64,000 bases of DNA from Tanypteryx hageni (GCA_028673005.1 CM054118.1:89132858-89196857), one strand, 5' to 3'. Numbered from the stretch's first letter, positions 49,843-61,464 are shown. The notes: generated from the sequence alone by a model not told the origin. Translations and numbers: made by a program.

Positions 49843-50289
49843 GAGTAAATTCCACAAAGTTGAGCCTGACCTCATTAATTATATTTAAATATTATGTTTA
49901 CATTTGTATAAATTATCAATTATCATTCCACAGAGTCTAGACTAGAGTTGTCTAACTTCTTACCTCATGAGGGCCGCATGGCTCCTGAGATATCTGTCAA
50001 GAGGCCACATACTAAAATCAATATAAAATAAAGATTGTGCGCTTGTTTGAAAAAATAAAACACCTTTTAAAACAACCCACCTTTTTATGAACCCAAACAT
50101 CTTACATTAACTAGATTTATTTAATAATAAATAATGAGAGCACTGAGGACTGTCCATCTCCTTCACCAAGCTGGGTGTATTCACATCTATGTCGGTTATA
50201 TCAAGTCTCGACAAATTTGACATTCATTTACTAAGGAACAATGATAGCAACCATTAATTTCATGTAGGAAAAGGTGCTCTCTTATAAGT
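49843..50289. other. Unassigned; hAT-like end at ~49946
   Basis: AGAGTTGTCTAACTTCTTAC and GAGGGCCGCATGGC near 49946-49984 look like a hAT terminus; no partner. No coding sequence. Confidence 0.3.
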
Positions 50290-51340
50290 CGTCATAATCA
50301 GCATGCTGCTGTCCGAAGACGTCTTTCAGCTGAATTGCTGCCTCCATCTCTCTCTCTTCCCAGAAACCTCTTTTATATCTCTATAAGTAATAAATTCCTG
50401 CTTTAAATTCTCTAATATTACTATTTTTTCTCCTTTCCAATCTATCCCTATTTTATTTAAAATACCCAACATTTTATCCCATTTCACTTGGTCATAAGCT
50501 TTCTCCCAATCTACAAAAAAAATATCCTTATTGACTTCTAGTACTCTTTCTAGCCTCATACATCGTATACCATCTCTTGTCCATCTTCCTCTTCTGAAAT
50601 CAAACTGTTATGTTGCAGCTACTTTTCTATTTTCCCTTCAATTCTTTTGGTTATTGTTCTGGCTAGAACTTTAGCTGTATAAGAAATTTAACTAATAGTT
50701 CTGTAATTCTTATAACTTTTTGCATTGTTCTTTTTCTCCAGTGGTACTATAACAACATCTAAAAAATCTTCAGGCCATATGCCAATATCATTCGTATACT
50801 TGGTTATAGAATTTTGTGAGTCTTGAACTGCTTTCGACCCCAAAACCTTCAGAACGTCCACTGGTATATCATCACTCCCAACAGCCTTCCTTATATTCAT
50901 GTCATCAATTGCTCTTTTAACTTCAGACTGGAGAATACTTACAATTAGTCCTAGCTGGTCTTTATCAACATCCTCTTTTTCATCTAATTCAATATTTTCT
51001 GGCTTCTATTTTATCTTTCCACTTTTGTTCATGATTCATTTCCGTCCTATCTTTCTTGCCTTTTTCTTGAATAGTTCCCCTGCTTTGCTATACATGAGGT
51101 CTGTTCTACAAGTTCTTTCACACTCGACAATCTCCTCGCATTTCCCATTTATCCACTGCTCTCTTGCTTTATCTGTTTCCCTTCTTAAAGCATTATTTAA
51201 CTCCTTGTACTTTCTTTGGCCTTCTTCAGTGTTTATGTTCTTCCACTTTCTCCTCTTCCATTTTTGCAGCATGGCGGCTGTGACCCAAGGTTTTTTGTTT
51301 CTGTCAACCCATTATCTTTCCTACCTTCTTTTCCATAACA
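50290..51340 (-). pseudogene. LINE ORF2 fragment: linker and reverse transcriptase start
   Basis: On the minus strand, in order: QKWKRRKWKNINTEEGQRKY and NALRRETDKAREQWI, then CEEIVECERTCRTDLMYSKA, all typical of the endonuclease-RT linker. A stop-broken acidic segment follows. Next is DMNIRKAVGSDDIPVDVLK and WPEDFLDVVIVPLEKK with YKNYRTIS, the first RT blocks. Then degraded KRIEGKIES and FFVDWEKAYDQVKW (RT motif A, with the catalytic Asp of VDWEKAYD). Motif B and the YADD box are missing. Several frameshifts; inactive. It abuts a hAT pseudogene at about 51340. Confidence 0.8.
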
Positions 51341-51344
51341 TCTT

Positions 51345-52033
51345 TAATGTTGATATCTTAGTAATACACTTCTGAATTGCTTCAAAAATATCAGTTCCTA
51401 TGGTAGTACCCATCAATAAAACAAGATCTAATAGTTCTTCTTGTGTTTAAAAGTCACTCTGAATAGTATGAACAAAGACAAGCAGTTGACATAAATCAGT
51501 TTGGTCGGTGCTTTCATCCAAACAAAGAAAAAAGTAACAACAATTTTTGACAAAATGACACAATTTTTAGATACATATTCATCTAAATGAACTATTTGAA
51601 ATGCCATTGATGTGATAAGGAAACAGTTACAAATATTATAGCAATATCACCGAAGGCATTTTCCGTCTCAATGGCACATTTTTTTATAAGACTTCCACCA
51701 CAAAATAACTTCTTTGATTTGTCTTGTTCTAAAGCCACTGCATAAGAAGCTGCTACACTTGAAGATTGAATATTAACCATTTTAGTAAACATTCCCATCT
51801 GTTTCTTTAATTTCGACTTAAACTGCTCAACTAGTGCAATTCTTGAATCTCCTTCATATTTCTTCAATTTTTCTTTATGCAATTTAAGTTGTATTCTTTT
51901 GGAATAGATATTACCTGCATACATAAATTGCACTGGATTTATTTTTTTTTTTCATAAAGAAATATTCCTTCTTCCGCCTATCTTGAAATGTTTTGTTCTC
52001 ATTTTCCAAGTTCCTTTTCTTTGAAGAACTCAT
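51345..52033 (-). pseudogene. hAT transposase pseudogene (ZBED5/GTF2IRD2-like)
   Basis: Minus strand: begins SSSKKRNLENENKTFQDRRK at 52033 (N-terminal zinc-finger region, with the CxxC part degraded). It continues KLKKYEGDSRIALVEQFKSK, KQMGMFTKMVNIQ, SSVAASYAVAL (the 'ASY.VA' helix), IKKCAIETENAFG and, after a frame change, FFLCLDESTDQTDLCQLLVF (catalytic Asp in LDESTD), ELLDLVLLMGTTIGTDIF. This is the order of the domesticated-hAT-like transposases often annotated as GTF2IRD2/ZBED5. The C-terminal half is gone. Confidence 0.75.
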
Positions 52034-52099
52034 AGTAACAGAGGTAAGTGGGTTTCTGAAAATTATCAAATTAACCCATAAATTAACAGCACGATCAAC

Positions 52100-52525
52100 G
52101 GTCACATGTGATGCCACCTAGGAAACCATACTTTAAGTCACTACGCTAAATTGTTCAGTACAGAAAATGGTGTTTGAGGGCGAAAAATATCGTTTTTGAG
52201 GTTTTCCAGCCATCTGTTAGTAGGTCTTCAACTATGAGTTACAATCGTGAAAACCAGTGTCTCCTCATTGGAAAATAGAAAATTATTGGTGAAAAGTGAT
52301 CAAGTCAGCTTTGTTGAAATCATAAATCACTATGGGAAAAAACATGGGTGACTTAAGGTATAGTTTTCCTTTTAAACTTAAAAAAATCATCAAAAGTAAT
52401 TTTTTTTGGCCTGGAAAGCTCGATTTTTTTGTTTTCAGAATTTTATGCTCTATGCATTGCAGCAATAAACAGGAAATCCATTTTTCTGATTTAAAGTATG
52501 GTTTCCTTGGCAGCATTACATAATA
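52100..52525. mobile_element. MITE with CCTAGGAAACCATACTTTAA inverted ends
   Basis: ATGCCACCTAGGAAACCATA then CTTTAAGTCA (from 52111) and, reversed, ATGCTGCCAAGGAAACCATA then CTTTAAATCA (ending 52516) are inverted repeats of about 35 bp. The interior is AT-rich without coding sequence. It lies beside the hAT pseudogene and may be its remnant end or a separate insertion. Confidence 0.5.
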
Positions 52526-52599
52526 TGTAAAAATATAGTATATTATCAATTAACATTAAACTAATTTAATGTAATATAAAAATGAATGAATATTCAAAC

Positions 52600-53640
52600 A
52601 AACCAAATTTTAAATATATTTGTTTGTCAAATTCGGCATACGGATTTATTCCCCTTAACATTGAATCTAATCTTTCCATAACAATTCATAAACAACGTTG
52701 GTTATTGTCACCCGAAATATGCATGCTCTGGATACAGAAAGAGAATTTTCAAAATGGCTGTTAGAAGAAACGGAGAAACAGTTAAATAACCTCAAAGATG
52801 CTATCCACATATACAAGATTCAATTGAGCAACTATATGGTGATATAGATTTTAATACAGTCGTCCCTCAACAGCTTAAAGGAAGAGCAATTCTCAGCGTC
52901 ACAAATGAAGCATCACATGAACTAAGCAATCGTGTATTGGAACGTATACCAGGAGAAGAGATAGTTTATGAAAGTGTATATACCATCGTAAGTGAGGATG
53001 CGACAGATCAACTGGCATACCCCGAAAAATTTTTGAACAGTTTAACGTCAACTGAAATGCCTCCGCACAAACTGTGATTGAAACCAGGCGCTGTGATCAT
53101 GTTACTCAGAAATTTAGTACCTTCGAAAGGCCTGTGTAATGGGACGAGACTCACAGTTACACGACTACAACGTAACATAATCGAAGCAAGAGTTATAGAT
53201 TAGATAGTTCTGAATCTATTCTCATACCAATAATTCCACTCATCCCATCAGACACAAACATGCTTTCTAAATTTAAGAGAAAACAATTCCCAGTAAGATT
53301 AGCTTTTTCTACGACTATCAACAAGTCGCAGGGACAGACTTTTGATAAAATTTGCCTTCACCTTCAAAAACCAGTATTTAGCCATGGACAATTGTATATT
53401 GGTCTCTCGAGAGTAAGATCATTCGAATCTATAACGATTGTGTCAGAAAATCATGACAGAAAATTGTTTTTTTAAAGAATTTTTTAAAACTAGTTTGTTT
53501 GGTGCGCTTATTTTAGCGCATCGCATATTAAAATTATTAATGTAAATAAAAATATAGCTGTTTTAGCTAAAAAAAGTTTAATTTATTTCATATATTATAC
53601 AGTTTGGCTAGCGCGTAGATGTTCTGCGCGGGTTAGCTAG
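52600..53640 (+). mobile_element. Helitron 3' half with canonical CTAG end
   Basis: It carries a decayed helicase (next entry) and ends with a GC-rich hairpin GCGCGTAGATGTTCTGCGC, 9 bp before the terminus GGTTAGCTAG at 53640, followed by T. Hairpin, CTRR end and A/T insertion site are the Helitron signature. The 5' end (TC...) was not found; the element may be truncated near 52600. It inserted into R1 copy E, whose outer end is missing. Confidence 0.8.
52715..53475 (+). pseudogene. Helitron Rep/helicase C-terminal pseudogene
   Basis: The PIF1-type helicase C-terminus is clear at 53260-53475: KRKQFPVRLAFSTTINKSQG, QTFDKICLHLQKPVFSHGQL, YIGLSRVRSF (motifs V and VI; the Arg finger region is present). 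Upstream pieces ([40 protein letters not shown]) follow the expected order but with stops and frame shifts. The Rep nuclease part is missing. Confidence 0.85.
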
Positions 53641-54291
53641 TATCTGTAATATTTATAAAAATTCCAAATAGGTTACATAATAATAAATTTTTTAAGAAAC
53701 TGCTAGAAAATTTTAGGCTACAAAAAACAGAAATAAACTCAAACCATAGCCTTCTGATACTGGATACAGCCACAAAGCACCAACAATTAGGAAAAGAAAT
53801 AGGAGCGTTATTAAGACGTAACTAAGCGTCAATTGTGAGCGTGGTGGTGGCAGCTAAAAATATAAGATATCTCTTAAACAATGCATTATATGGAAAAATG
53901 TTTCAAACAAAGGTTGTAGAAAATTAAAGTTCCTACAACTTTTATTCCGATACATTTTTACATTTAGCGAATATTAAAGCAAATATTTCAAAATAACGGA
54001 TAAGTGACAAGAGTAAACACCCACTTCCGGTTGACTGATTTTTTTTACCAAAAACTTATCAGTTCGTGTGACTTTTATAAAAATGTTACATATAAAATTT
54101 TGTATTGACCTAATTAGTAGTTTTTGAGTTAGAGCACCCACAAAAAAGCTATCACATACACACAGACACCGTCGAGAAAATGGTGCAAACGTATTCAGGG
54201 GACCTGGAAACGTGTATTTCCGTTGTAATCTCGAAGTCGATTTTTTCATGAATACAATACTTTCCCCTATACTACCTATATGGAGAAAGTA
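53641..54291 (-). mobile_element. R1 MITE copy E (minus strand), cut by the Helitron
   Basis: Reverse-oriented R1 with an intact outer end: CTATATGGAGAAAGTA finishing at 54291, next to TA. The inner end stops at TATCTGTAATATTT, where the Helitron CTAG terminus lies. In copy B the same position reads within the CATATCTGAAATATT-type sequence, so about 60 bp of R1 terminus are lost on the Helitron side. Confidence 0.8.
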
Positions 54292-54451
54292 AAAATGGGG
54301 GGACAACGAAATCTTACGTAAGACGAGGGGAGGGGGGGTCACCCAAATGCTGACTGTTGCTGACATGGGGGGACGGGGGGTCAAAAATTGTTAAGCATTT
54401 GCTCTCGTAATACTTGAGCGCCCCCCTAGAGAATAAATAAAATCTGTTAAG
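54292..54451. other. G-rich spacer
   Basis: Contains GGGG-rich strings (54296-54380) and a GCGCCCCCCTAG word at about 54418; low complexity, no gene. Confidence 0.3.
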
Positions 54452-54750
54452 TCCTGGGGTGCCGGTGTAGTGGTTAGGATGCTGGCTGCCACTCGCCTGC
54501 TGCTCTGAAACGGTAGCGGAGCACGAATCCTGCGAAAGTAGGATTTTTTCGATGGTCACCCGGCCTCCTATTTGTTTTGTGTGGTTTGAGGAGACCGCGC
54601 AAACTCAGCGTTCCGTCCTTCGTTAGGGACGTAAAGCCGGTGTCCCCCTTGGTGCTCTTCGTTAACAGTAGGCTAATGCCGGCACCGGATTTCCCTCCTC
54701 CCTTGTGAGTGTGTTCGGCGTGGAAGGAGCTATCCAGGATTGATTAGCCA
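54452..54750 (+). mobile_element. tRNA-derived SINE, family S2, copy 2
   Basis: Better preserved partner of 14250-14595. The A-box region is GGTGTAGTGGTTAGGATGC and a B-box-like GAGCACGAATCCTGC lies about 50 bases later. It is followed by the family body (GGCCTCCTATTTG, AGACCGCGCAAACTC, AGTAGGCTAATGCCGGCACC, GTTCGGCGTGGAAGGAGC). The head resembles the 5' half of a tRNA of the Glu/Asp type. Confidence 0.75.
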
Positions 54751-54774
54751 AAAATACATCTCTAAAATCCCCTC

Positions 54775-54980
54775 ACATTCACTTTCCCGAATATCATTTT
54801 TCCGAATGATCATTTTACCGAAACTTATTTTCCTAAAAATCTTTTTCAGAATATTTCAATTTCCCGAAGATCATTTTCCAAATATTTCAGTTTCCTGAAA
54901 ATCATTTCCCGGAACATTTCAGTTTTTCCGAAAATCATTTTCTCGAATATCATTTTTCCGAAAATAATGTCCGGCGCAGA
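54775..54980. repeat. Degenerate minisatellite of TTTTCCGAAAATCAT units
   Basis: Roughly ten imperfect units built on ATTTTTCCGAATATCATT and ATTTCAGTTTCCCGAAAATC, of about 15-30 bp, arranged head to tail. Every unit contains CCGAA or CCTGAA followed by ATCATTTT or ATTTCA. Confidence 0.7.
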
Positions 54981-55395
54981 AATGTTTTTGAAAATGAAAT
55001 TTGACAAAAATATATTAAATATTGCAACAAAACTGATTGCAAAAACAATAATAACATTAAATTACCTTTTTATATGAAAACCAAAGCAACACAAATCGAG
55101 GATAGGTATGGACTTATTGTATGAACATAAAGATGTCGACTATTATACAGCATACCGCGTGTTGTGTGCAAATTCAGTGAGTAGATTATCAGTCGCTCGT
55201 CCATCTCGAGTTCGATGAAGATGCGATATTTTCTCTTCCCTCTCGCTGGCTCCTTTTGCGATTGCCTCTTTTTCGCCTCTGTTTACATCTTCGAACTTTC
55301 CACCGCTGTATTCTTCTTCTTCTCGTAAGCCACTAATAAATTTATAGAGACCAATATGGCTTTTTCCCGATAGCAACTCCTGCCGTCGCCGGACT
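54981..55395. other. Unassigned, one weak minus-strand frame
   Basis: A 77-codon minus-strand frame at 55143-55376 is acidic/charged (GLYKFISGLREEEE) and vaguely recalls the C-terminal part of MULE-type transposases. The resemblance is too weak for a call. Confidence 0.2.
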
Positions 55396-56090
55396 TGAAA
55401 ATTAGTTTTAGGTTTCGAGTATAAAATAGATGGAATAAATATTCAAGCAGCCGAGTGTGTAAAATATTTAGGAGTAACCATTTGTCGAGATCTTTCGTGG
55501 GACATGCACATTCGTCGAGTTATAGGCGCGGCCAACAAGAAACTAGCTTTCATAGGTAGAATAGTACGGAACGGAACTACAGAAAAAGTAGGCGAAACAT
55601 GTTACTTATCATTGGTGGAATACGTCTCATGCATATGGGATCCGTACGAGAAGGGGCATATAATTCAATTAGAAAGAGTGCAGCGCAGAGCAGCCAGATT
55701 CGTAAAACAAAGATACGGACATAAGGAAAGCGTTACCTCATTATTGAGAGATTTGAACTGGGTACCACTGGAGGATTGCACTCAAGGTTGCGGCTTCTGG
55801 AGAAATATAGATCGGAATGTCTAAAAGACGAGGTTGTAGGAATAATTGAAGCACCAACGCATACTATAGGTAGAAACGACCGTGATGATAAGATACGTGA
55901 GATCGATTGTAGGAAGGAGCGTTATCTAGGCTCGTTCTTTACGAGGACAATACGAGATCACAATTGAAAATTTAAACCTGCGATAGACAATCTTTAGGTA
56001 GGTTATGGTGCAATTCACCCCCTGCCACCCACCAATTAGTTGAATTGCAGGGTAACATGTATATAACATCAATACTTAATTACATATTGT
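55396..56090 (+). pseudogene. LINE ORF2 C-terminus with 3' tail
   Basis: The plus frame reads CVKYLGVTICRDLSWDMHI, then ANKKLAFIGRIVRNG, TCYLSLVEYVSCIWDPY, IIQLERVQRRAARFVKQRYG, SVTSLLRDLNWVPLED. After a one-base frame change near 55775 it reads LRLLEKYRSECLKDEVVGII and ends SFFTRTIRDHN. This is the standard region following the RT domain in CR1/Jockey-group LINEs. A short 3' tail with AATTGCAGGGTAACATGTAT follows. 5'-truncated, otherwise little decayed. Confidence 0.85.
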
Positions 56091-57379
56091 ACTGGTCCAG
56101 TTTAGGATAATAGCGGTCCAACTTAGGAGTAGTTGTTCTTATATTGGACCGATTGCAGTACTTAATATCTATATATATTTTTATCTATGAGCACAAAATA
56201 TGCAAAAATTGAATATGGCATCTTAATTCAAGAAAGATCATTTGTATAATGACGTATTTATTTTACAGCTTCCACATTTCCTCAAATTCTTGCAGTGGTC
56301 CAAAATTGGCACACTTCCTCTACAAACAGCAAAATAACATCAGAATAACAAATAACGATCACGAAAGTTAAATTATCATGAACCTAATCTAACTCAATCC
56401 CAAGCAAAACCTACCCAAGGCGAACCCAACCCTGCACATCTCAGCAGTAACGTTGACAATTTTAAAACTTCCGATGTTAGCATCACTGCAAAAGACTGGA
56501 ATTGCGGCAAACCAATATAAAAAACATAGCATAAGTGAACGAGAGAATTATAAATTAAGCTAATTAACTTAAAAATAACAAATTATTCTTTAATTAGAGT
56601 GGAATGACTATCAGTGAACAGAGAGGGAAGTACGAATGAAGGTATGCGAGAAAAATGTTGGGACCGCAATAAACTTAGGTGTTTGTTTTTAAAAAATACA
56701 AAATTTTAAATTCTACTCTCGAGATGCCAACGGCGCTATATCGAAAATGCGCTAAACGAGGCATACCTGTACTGATGAAATACACAAGCCATTGTAGCAA
56801 ACATTCCAGTAATGATTCGTATGAATAAAGCCAGTTTTATCGCACCAAAATAAATTTATTTAGCTAAGCAAAAACGATTGCAATAAATCATTCTCATATG
56901 GATTTTATGGATTTACATTGCCTGACCGTAATGTGTTTATGATAATTTATTTGCGTTGGCAGTGGCTGTGGAAAAACTCAACCCTAACTAATTTTCTTCT
57001 CCACGCCATGTGTCTCTGGGCTACTTTTCCTCTTTTCTTCAATCTTGCAATTTCATTGAGACGTTCTTTAATTTTTTTAGAATTGAAAATGCGTTCCTTG
57101 GCCGCTTCTGTCGGATATGCAATTTTTTATATAAGTTACTGCGTCTTGGCTAGTGCAGCCATTGAGCTGGTTTACCATTCAATGTATCTTCTCGGGTTGT
57201 GATTAAAACAAAATGCACATCGCAAGTCTCGAAGACCTGATCCGCATCACATTCACCCGAGAAAGATGCTAAATCATGCGTATCCTCTAAGCCAGGGTTT
57301 CTCAAACTCTGTGAAGCTGCGGAACCCTTATATGAAAATATATTTTTTCACGGAACCCTTACCCAGGGGAATGGGACTT
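56091..57379. other. Unassigned intergenic DNA
   Basis: A small palindrome (CGGTCCAA at 56123 and TTGGACCG at 56144) lies inside GTACTG/CAGTAC. CAGGGTTTCTCAAACT at 57294 is a hAT-style left end without a partner. The 94-codon frame at 56918-57202 matches nothing known on either strand. Confidence 0.35.
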
Positions 57380-59758
57380 CTCGGTGCGGCCATTTCGCCG
57401 CAGCCGCCTCGTCGCAGCCGTCTCGCCGCCTAGGTTCATTTCGCCGCGGCCGTCTCACCACGAGGACTTGCGTCGCGGCCGGCTGACCGCGAGGACTTCT
57501 GGCCGTGATAGATTAAAAATAAACAGAAATTAATGCTAACATTGCTCATAGAAGCTTTATTTTACATTATACGTTTATTTAGTAGGTATAGATAAAAATC
57601 TCACGGCCCATATGAAAAATATTGAGTTTTTCACACTGTAAAACATGACGTTCATTTCTTTGACTGAATTTCGTCTTTTTAGCAATCGCCCCTGTATGAA
57701 ACGCTTAATCTTTCTCTGTGCATAACGCTACAACGTAGTATGCATATAAAAAGCCATATATCAATGATAATCTCGAGTTCAACAATCTATTCTGTCGCCA
57801 AGGGAACCTCTCACTAAAAACGCAATATTTTGATGAAATTTTGAATTCTCGAGAAATATTCGAATGATTTCGAGCAGAAGGCAAAATAAGACGACGAAAT
57901 AAGAATTTTTTAAATTTTTCTTTAAATGGTCCGAAGGTCGGGGGTCAATTACTTCTAATTTAATTTTGCAAAAGAAAAAAGTCTAAGTGTAACAAATAGG
58001 GGTGTACACGGGTTTCCCGTTGTACATAAGTGCTTTTCGTCAAATTCGCCGTAGTATTACGGTATACTGATGTATTTGCTTTAAAATCAGGATAATATTT
58101 TTCTCATCTTGTGGTAACCCTGCTTTTTGATCCGTTTTAAACACATTTATTTCGTTTTCCCATTCTATACTCGCACTACAGACGAAATTTCTTTTAAATC
58201 AGTTCAGCCAATACCTTCCAAATTCATAGTTACAGAAAAATGCTAACCTTGATATTGTGGTAGCCCTGTTTAGTCGACCCGATTGAAATATGCTATTTTG
58301 ATTATCTATTTATATGAAGATTATATATGCAATATTTGATTAAACTCCATGATATCAGTTCTCTAGAAATTCGTGTAAAAGAAATATTATTTTACTTTTC
58401 ACTGTGGTAGCCCTGTTCTTTAGCTCTGCATTAGGCATCTTGATTTTTTTTATGGTATGTCGTACAGATCTTATAAACAAAATTTAATTGAAATTCGTTA
58501 AGCCAATTCCTTCCAAATCCTTAATTACTGAAACATTTTTATTTGTAATTGTGCCCCCTGTTCAGCTGATTCAGTCTAAATATAATAATATGGTTTTTTA
58601 TATATGTGTATATCATAAGTATTAAATTTGGTTAAAAGTAATGCAGAAAGTTCAACACAAATACGTGATAAAAGAATTATTTTAATTCTTGTACTGTGGC
58701 AGCCCTGCTTTCCATATCAATACTATAATATTGATTTTGCTTTTTTATTTTGCACGCCTCCTTCGTACAAAATTTTGTTGAAATCGGTTCACCCAATTTC
58801 TTCCAAATTCATAATTACCGAAAAGATTAACTGTGGCACCCCTGGCGAATGGATCCGGTCGAAATATGCCATCTTGGCCATTAATTTATACGAGTATTCT
58901 ATGTACCAAATTTTGTTGAAATCGGTTCAGCCAATTCTTCCCTGATATATGTGTACGGACGGACGGACGAACATCACGAAGATAATAGTGATTTTCAGCA
59001 TTGACGAAAAGCACTAAAAAGGGATTTGTAAATGCTCTCTTATGGGGATTTACATAGTGGTCGGACGCACAAACGGATTGCTCTTTATATATTAAGATGC
59101 CTGTATATAGTATAAAATTCCCAGTCGGTTGATACCCGTATCTGCTATATTCGATGTAAATGGTGTCAACCCCCCTTTTCCTCCCACTACAGTCCTTAGT
59201 TGGTCTTTAACGCGTCATGTTTATCGGTAAGAAATTCCCAGTCGATTGATATCTATGTATTTTCCGTCACCCCTTATTATCAGTTTTTCATTAATGCATA
59301 ATATATGACAAATGAATCTTAAGCATTTTTCTCAGCGCTATCGTCGGCAGATGCATTCGTTTTTCTTTAGTTTACTTTACCAAACGACAAGAATATGTTT
59401 GCAGGAAGTAATGCAACTAGCTACAAGTCTCAATTTATAAATACATTCTCATGTTTTTCAACTCAGACTCGCTTCTAGGAAAGTAAAAACAACTGACAGA
59501 TACATACTATGCATTTTATATGCTCTGTATTTTGTGCTGCGGATAATACCACGGGTTAAAATTAAATTCGGAAGTAAACTTTCATCTGTCTTCTTTAAAA
59601 ATTCAACTCCTGAATGCACTTAAAAACATTCGCCGCAAAAAGTCCTCGCGGCGAGACGGCTGCGGCGAAAGTCTTCGTGGCGAGAGGGCCGCGGCGAAAG
59701 GTCCCCGCGGTGAGAGTGCAGCGGCGAAAGTCCTCGCGGCGAAATGGCCGCACCGAGA
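57380..59758. mobile_element. 2.4-kb element with GC-rich ~130-bp inverted termini
   Basis: The left end (CTCGGTGCGGCCATTTCGCC from 57380) and the reversed right end start identically and continue for about 130 bp. They are built from repeated units such as CGCCGCGGCCGTCTCGCCGC and GCGAGGACTTTCGCCGC. The terminal regions are far more GC- and CpG-rich than the interior. Apart from the tandem array at 58060-58960 the interior has no coding sequence. Superfamily unassigned; no target duplication is obvious. Confidence 0.7.
58060..58960 (+). repeat. Diverged tandem array of ~140-bp units
   Basis: About six units repeat the same order: TGTGGTAGCCCTGTT, a CGATTGAAATATGCCATCTTG-like block, TATGTACCAAATTTTGTTG, AAATCGGTTCAGCCAATTC, TTCCAAATTCATAATTAC and GAAAA. 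Unit starts lie near 58110, 58255, 58400, 58545, 58695 and 58830. The array ends in GTACGGACGGACGGACGAAC. AAGTGCTTTTCGTCAA (58027) and its complement TTGACGAAAAGCACT (59001) bracket it, so it may itself be an inserted element. Confidence 0.65.
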
Positions 59759-60337
59759 TATCCTAGACCCGACATGGAGTACACCTTTCCAATCTTGTAT
59801 TATATACGCGAAGTGTTTCTCTACTTGCGCATGCGCAATCATAAATTCGAGAATAATAAAGACGTTGTCGGGCATTATAAAAATTCATAAAAATGTGCGT
59901 CCTTCCTTGATCTCTCCGCCTCAAAAGAGAATCGAATAATGTCTTCACAATTTTCTTTTTCTAAATACTCTCAATCTCAATGTCTTCCTAAATGATTTTT
60001 TTATCGGGCATAAAAACCCAGTCCGGCTGCGTAAATTTCTCGCAACTCCGGTGAAAAGTTGTCGCATAATTTCTATCTCCCGATTCGTAATTTTTGTTTA
60101 CTTATAATACCTTTTCTTGTTTTCTAGACGGGCGGTGGGAAATATTCCGTCGTTGTAATTACTCTGATTTACGGGACTAAGTTTCATGAGAAATACTTGT
60201 AGCGTATTCCATTTTCCCAACGTTCATTAATATTTCCTCCGCCTCGAGGGCGATCAAATCATATGTTTTCGTTTCTGTGGTCATCTCACCACAAAGAACT
60301 TAACTAATATCCTTCTTTTGTTTTTCAAGCATCTAGA
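59759..60337. other. Intergenic, nothing assigned
   Basis: AGTACACCTTTCCAATCTTG at 59778 closely resembles CTACACCTTTCCAATCTCG at 8703, just outside the hAT-like MITE. This suggests a shared older repeat. No coding sequence. Confidence 0.3.
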
Positions 60338-61290
60338 GAGGGGGTGGGGAACCTTAGGCCCGCGGGCCGCATGCGGTATGGTGTCCGCTCAAAAACTTAT
60401 CATTGCTATATATTTCTTATATGTTATTCTGCTCAGTGTGCTGTGAAACTACCAATTCAAAAATTGTTTTCGATTTTATCGTCTATTCGTGTTTATACAA
60501 TATACTTCATGCCAAATTTTATACGTTAAGCTTATTTCACAAACAAAACTGAAAGCTAGTTTTGTTCAGAATTGTCGTTTAGTTCTTTATAGTTTGTTAA
60601 TTCGATGGAAATAAAAGTGTGTGTGATGAAATACACAATGTACAAACAACAACACATGCCAGAATACCAATATTTTGAATACTATATTTCCTCAGATATC
60701 AATAAAAATATTAAATCATATTTAAAAAATTGTAGCACCATAGCTATGAATACGATCCGGGACGAGTATTATAATTCATCGGATTATGCTCATTTTCCGG
60801 GATTTGTACAAGATATTCATTGAATCGGACAATCAAATAATCAACTGTTGACCAAGGTTTGAAAATTTTTGGCAAGCACGGTTGGAAGTAATCCTATAGT
60901 CGCATTACATACGTCTACTTAACGCTGGCGAAAATTGAAGATTTAACACGGACTAATTCCTTGTAAGGCGGTAATCATGTAGCAACTCCAGCCTCTCGAG
61001 ACTTGTTAGATTACTTATGAGGATAAAAGGCCCACTTCTGCTCAGGATAAATAGTTTCGTCGCAACAAAAACTACCCGAGAGAGTTTGTACGAGGCTAGT
61101 AAATTTCCTTTTAAATCTTTCTTCCGCATTTCATCTAACGATAAATGCCTTCTGATATTCTTTTTCGTCACCGCAATAAGAATATATAGAACCAATTTAG
61201 CTAATTTATTTTACGCGACACAGCGATACTTATTGGTCGTTAAAATGAGAATTGAATTGAAAAAATATTAATTTCTAAGAGAATAACTAC
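60338..61290. other. Solitary hAT-like end, then unassigned DNA
   Basis: GGGGTGGGGAACCTTAGGCC with GCGGGCCGCATGCGG at 60339-60375 is of hAT left-terminus style; no right end was found. The rest is AT-rich with no recognisable frames. Confidence 0.35.
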
Positions 61291-61311
61291 TTGGTTGACT
61301 TCCACAATAAT

Positions 61312-61317
61312 TTTATT
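61312..61317 (-). terminator. Poly(A) signal AATAAA of the secreted NHR gene
   Basis: AATAAA on the minus strand, about 150 nt after the stop codon at 61465, in GCCAATAAAATTATTG. Spacing fits a short 3' UTR. Confidence 0.6.
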
Positions 61318-61464
61318 GGCTCAATCGGTTTCATTAGGTTACCAATTTAATGAAGCTGATAAATTATTAATGTACCGATAAATTTTTTACGGTAGTTTGT
61401 CAAATTTGTATTCTTTTCTATACGTAAAAATTGCATATAAAAATTCAAACGATTGTTGAAGCCT

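Noticed and set aside
56918..57202. A 94-codon hydrophobic frame
   Set aside because: No family resemblance, no splice context and no conserved motifs; the opposite strand is equally open with stops and equally unrecognisable.
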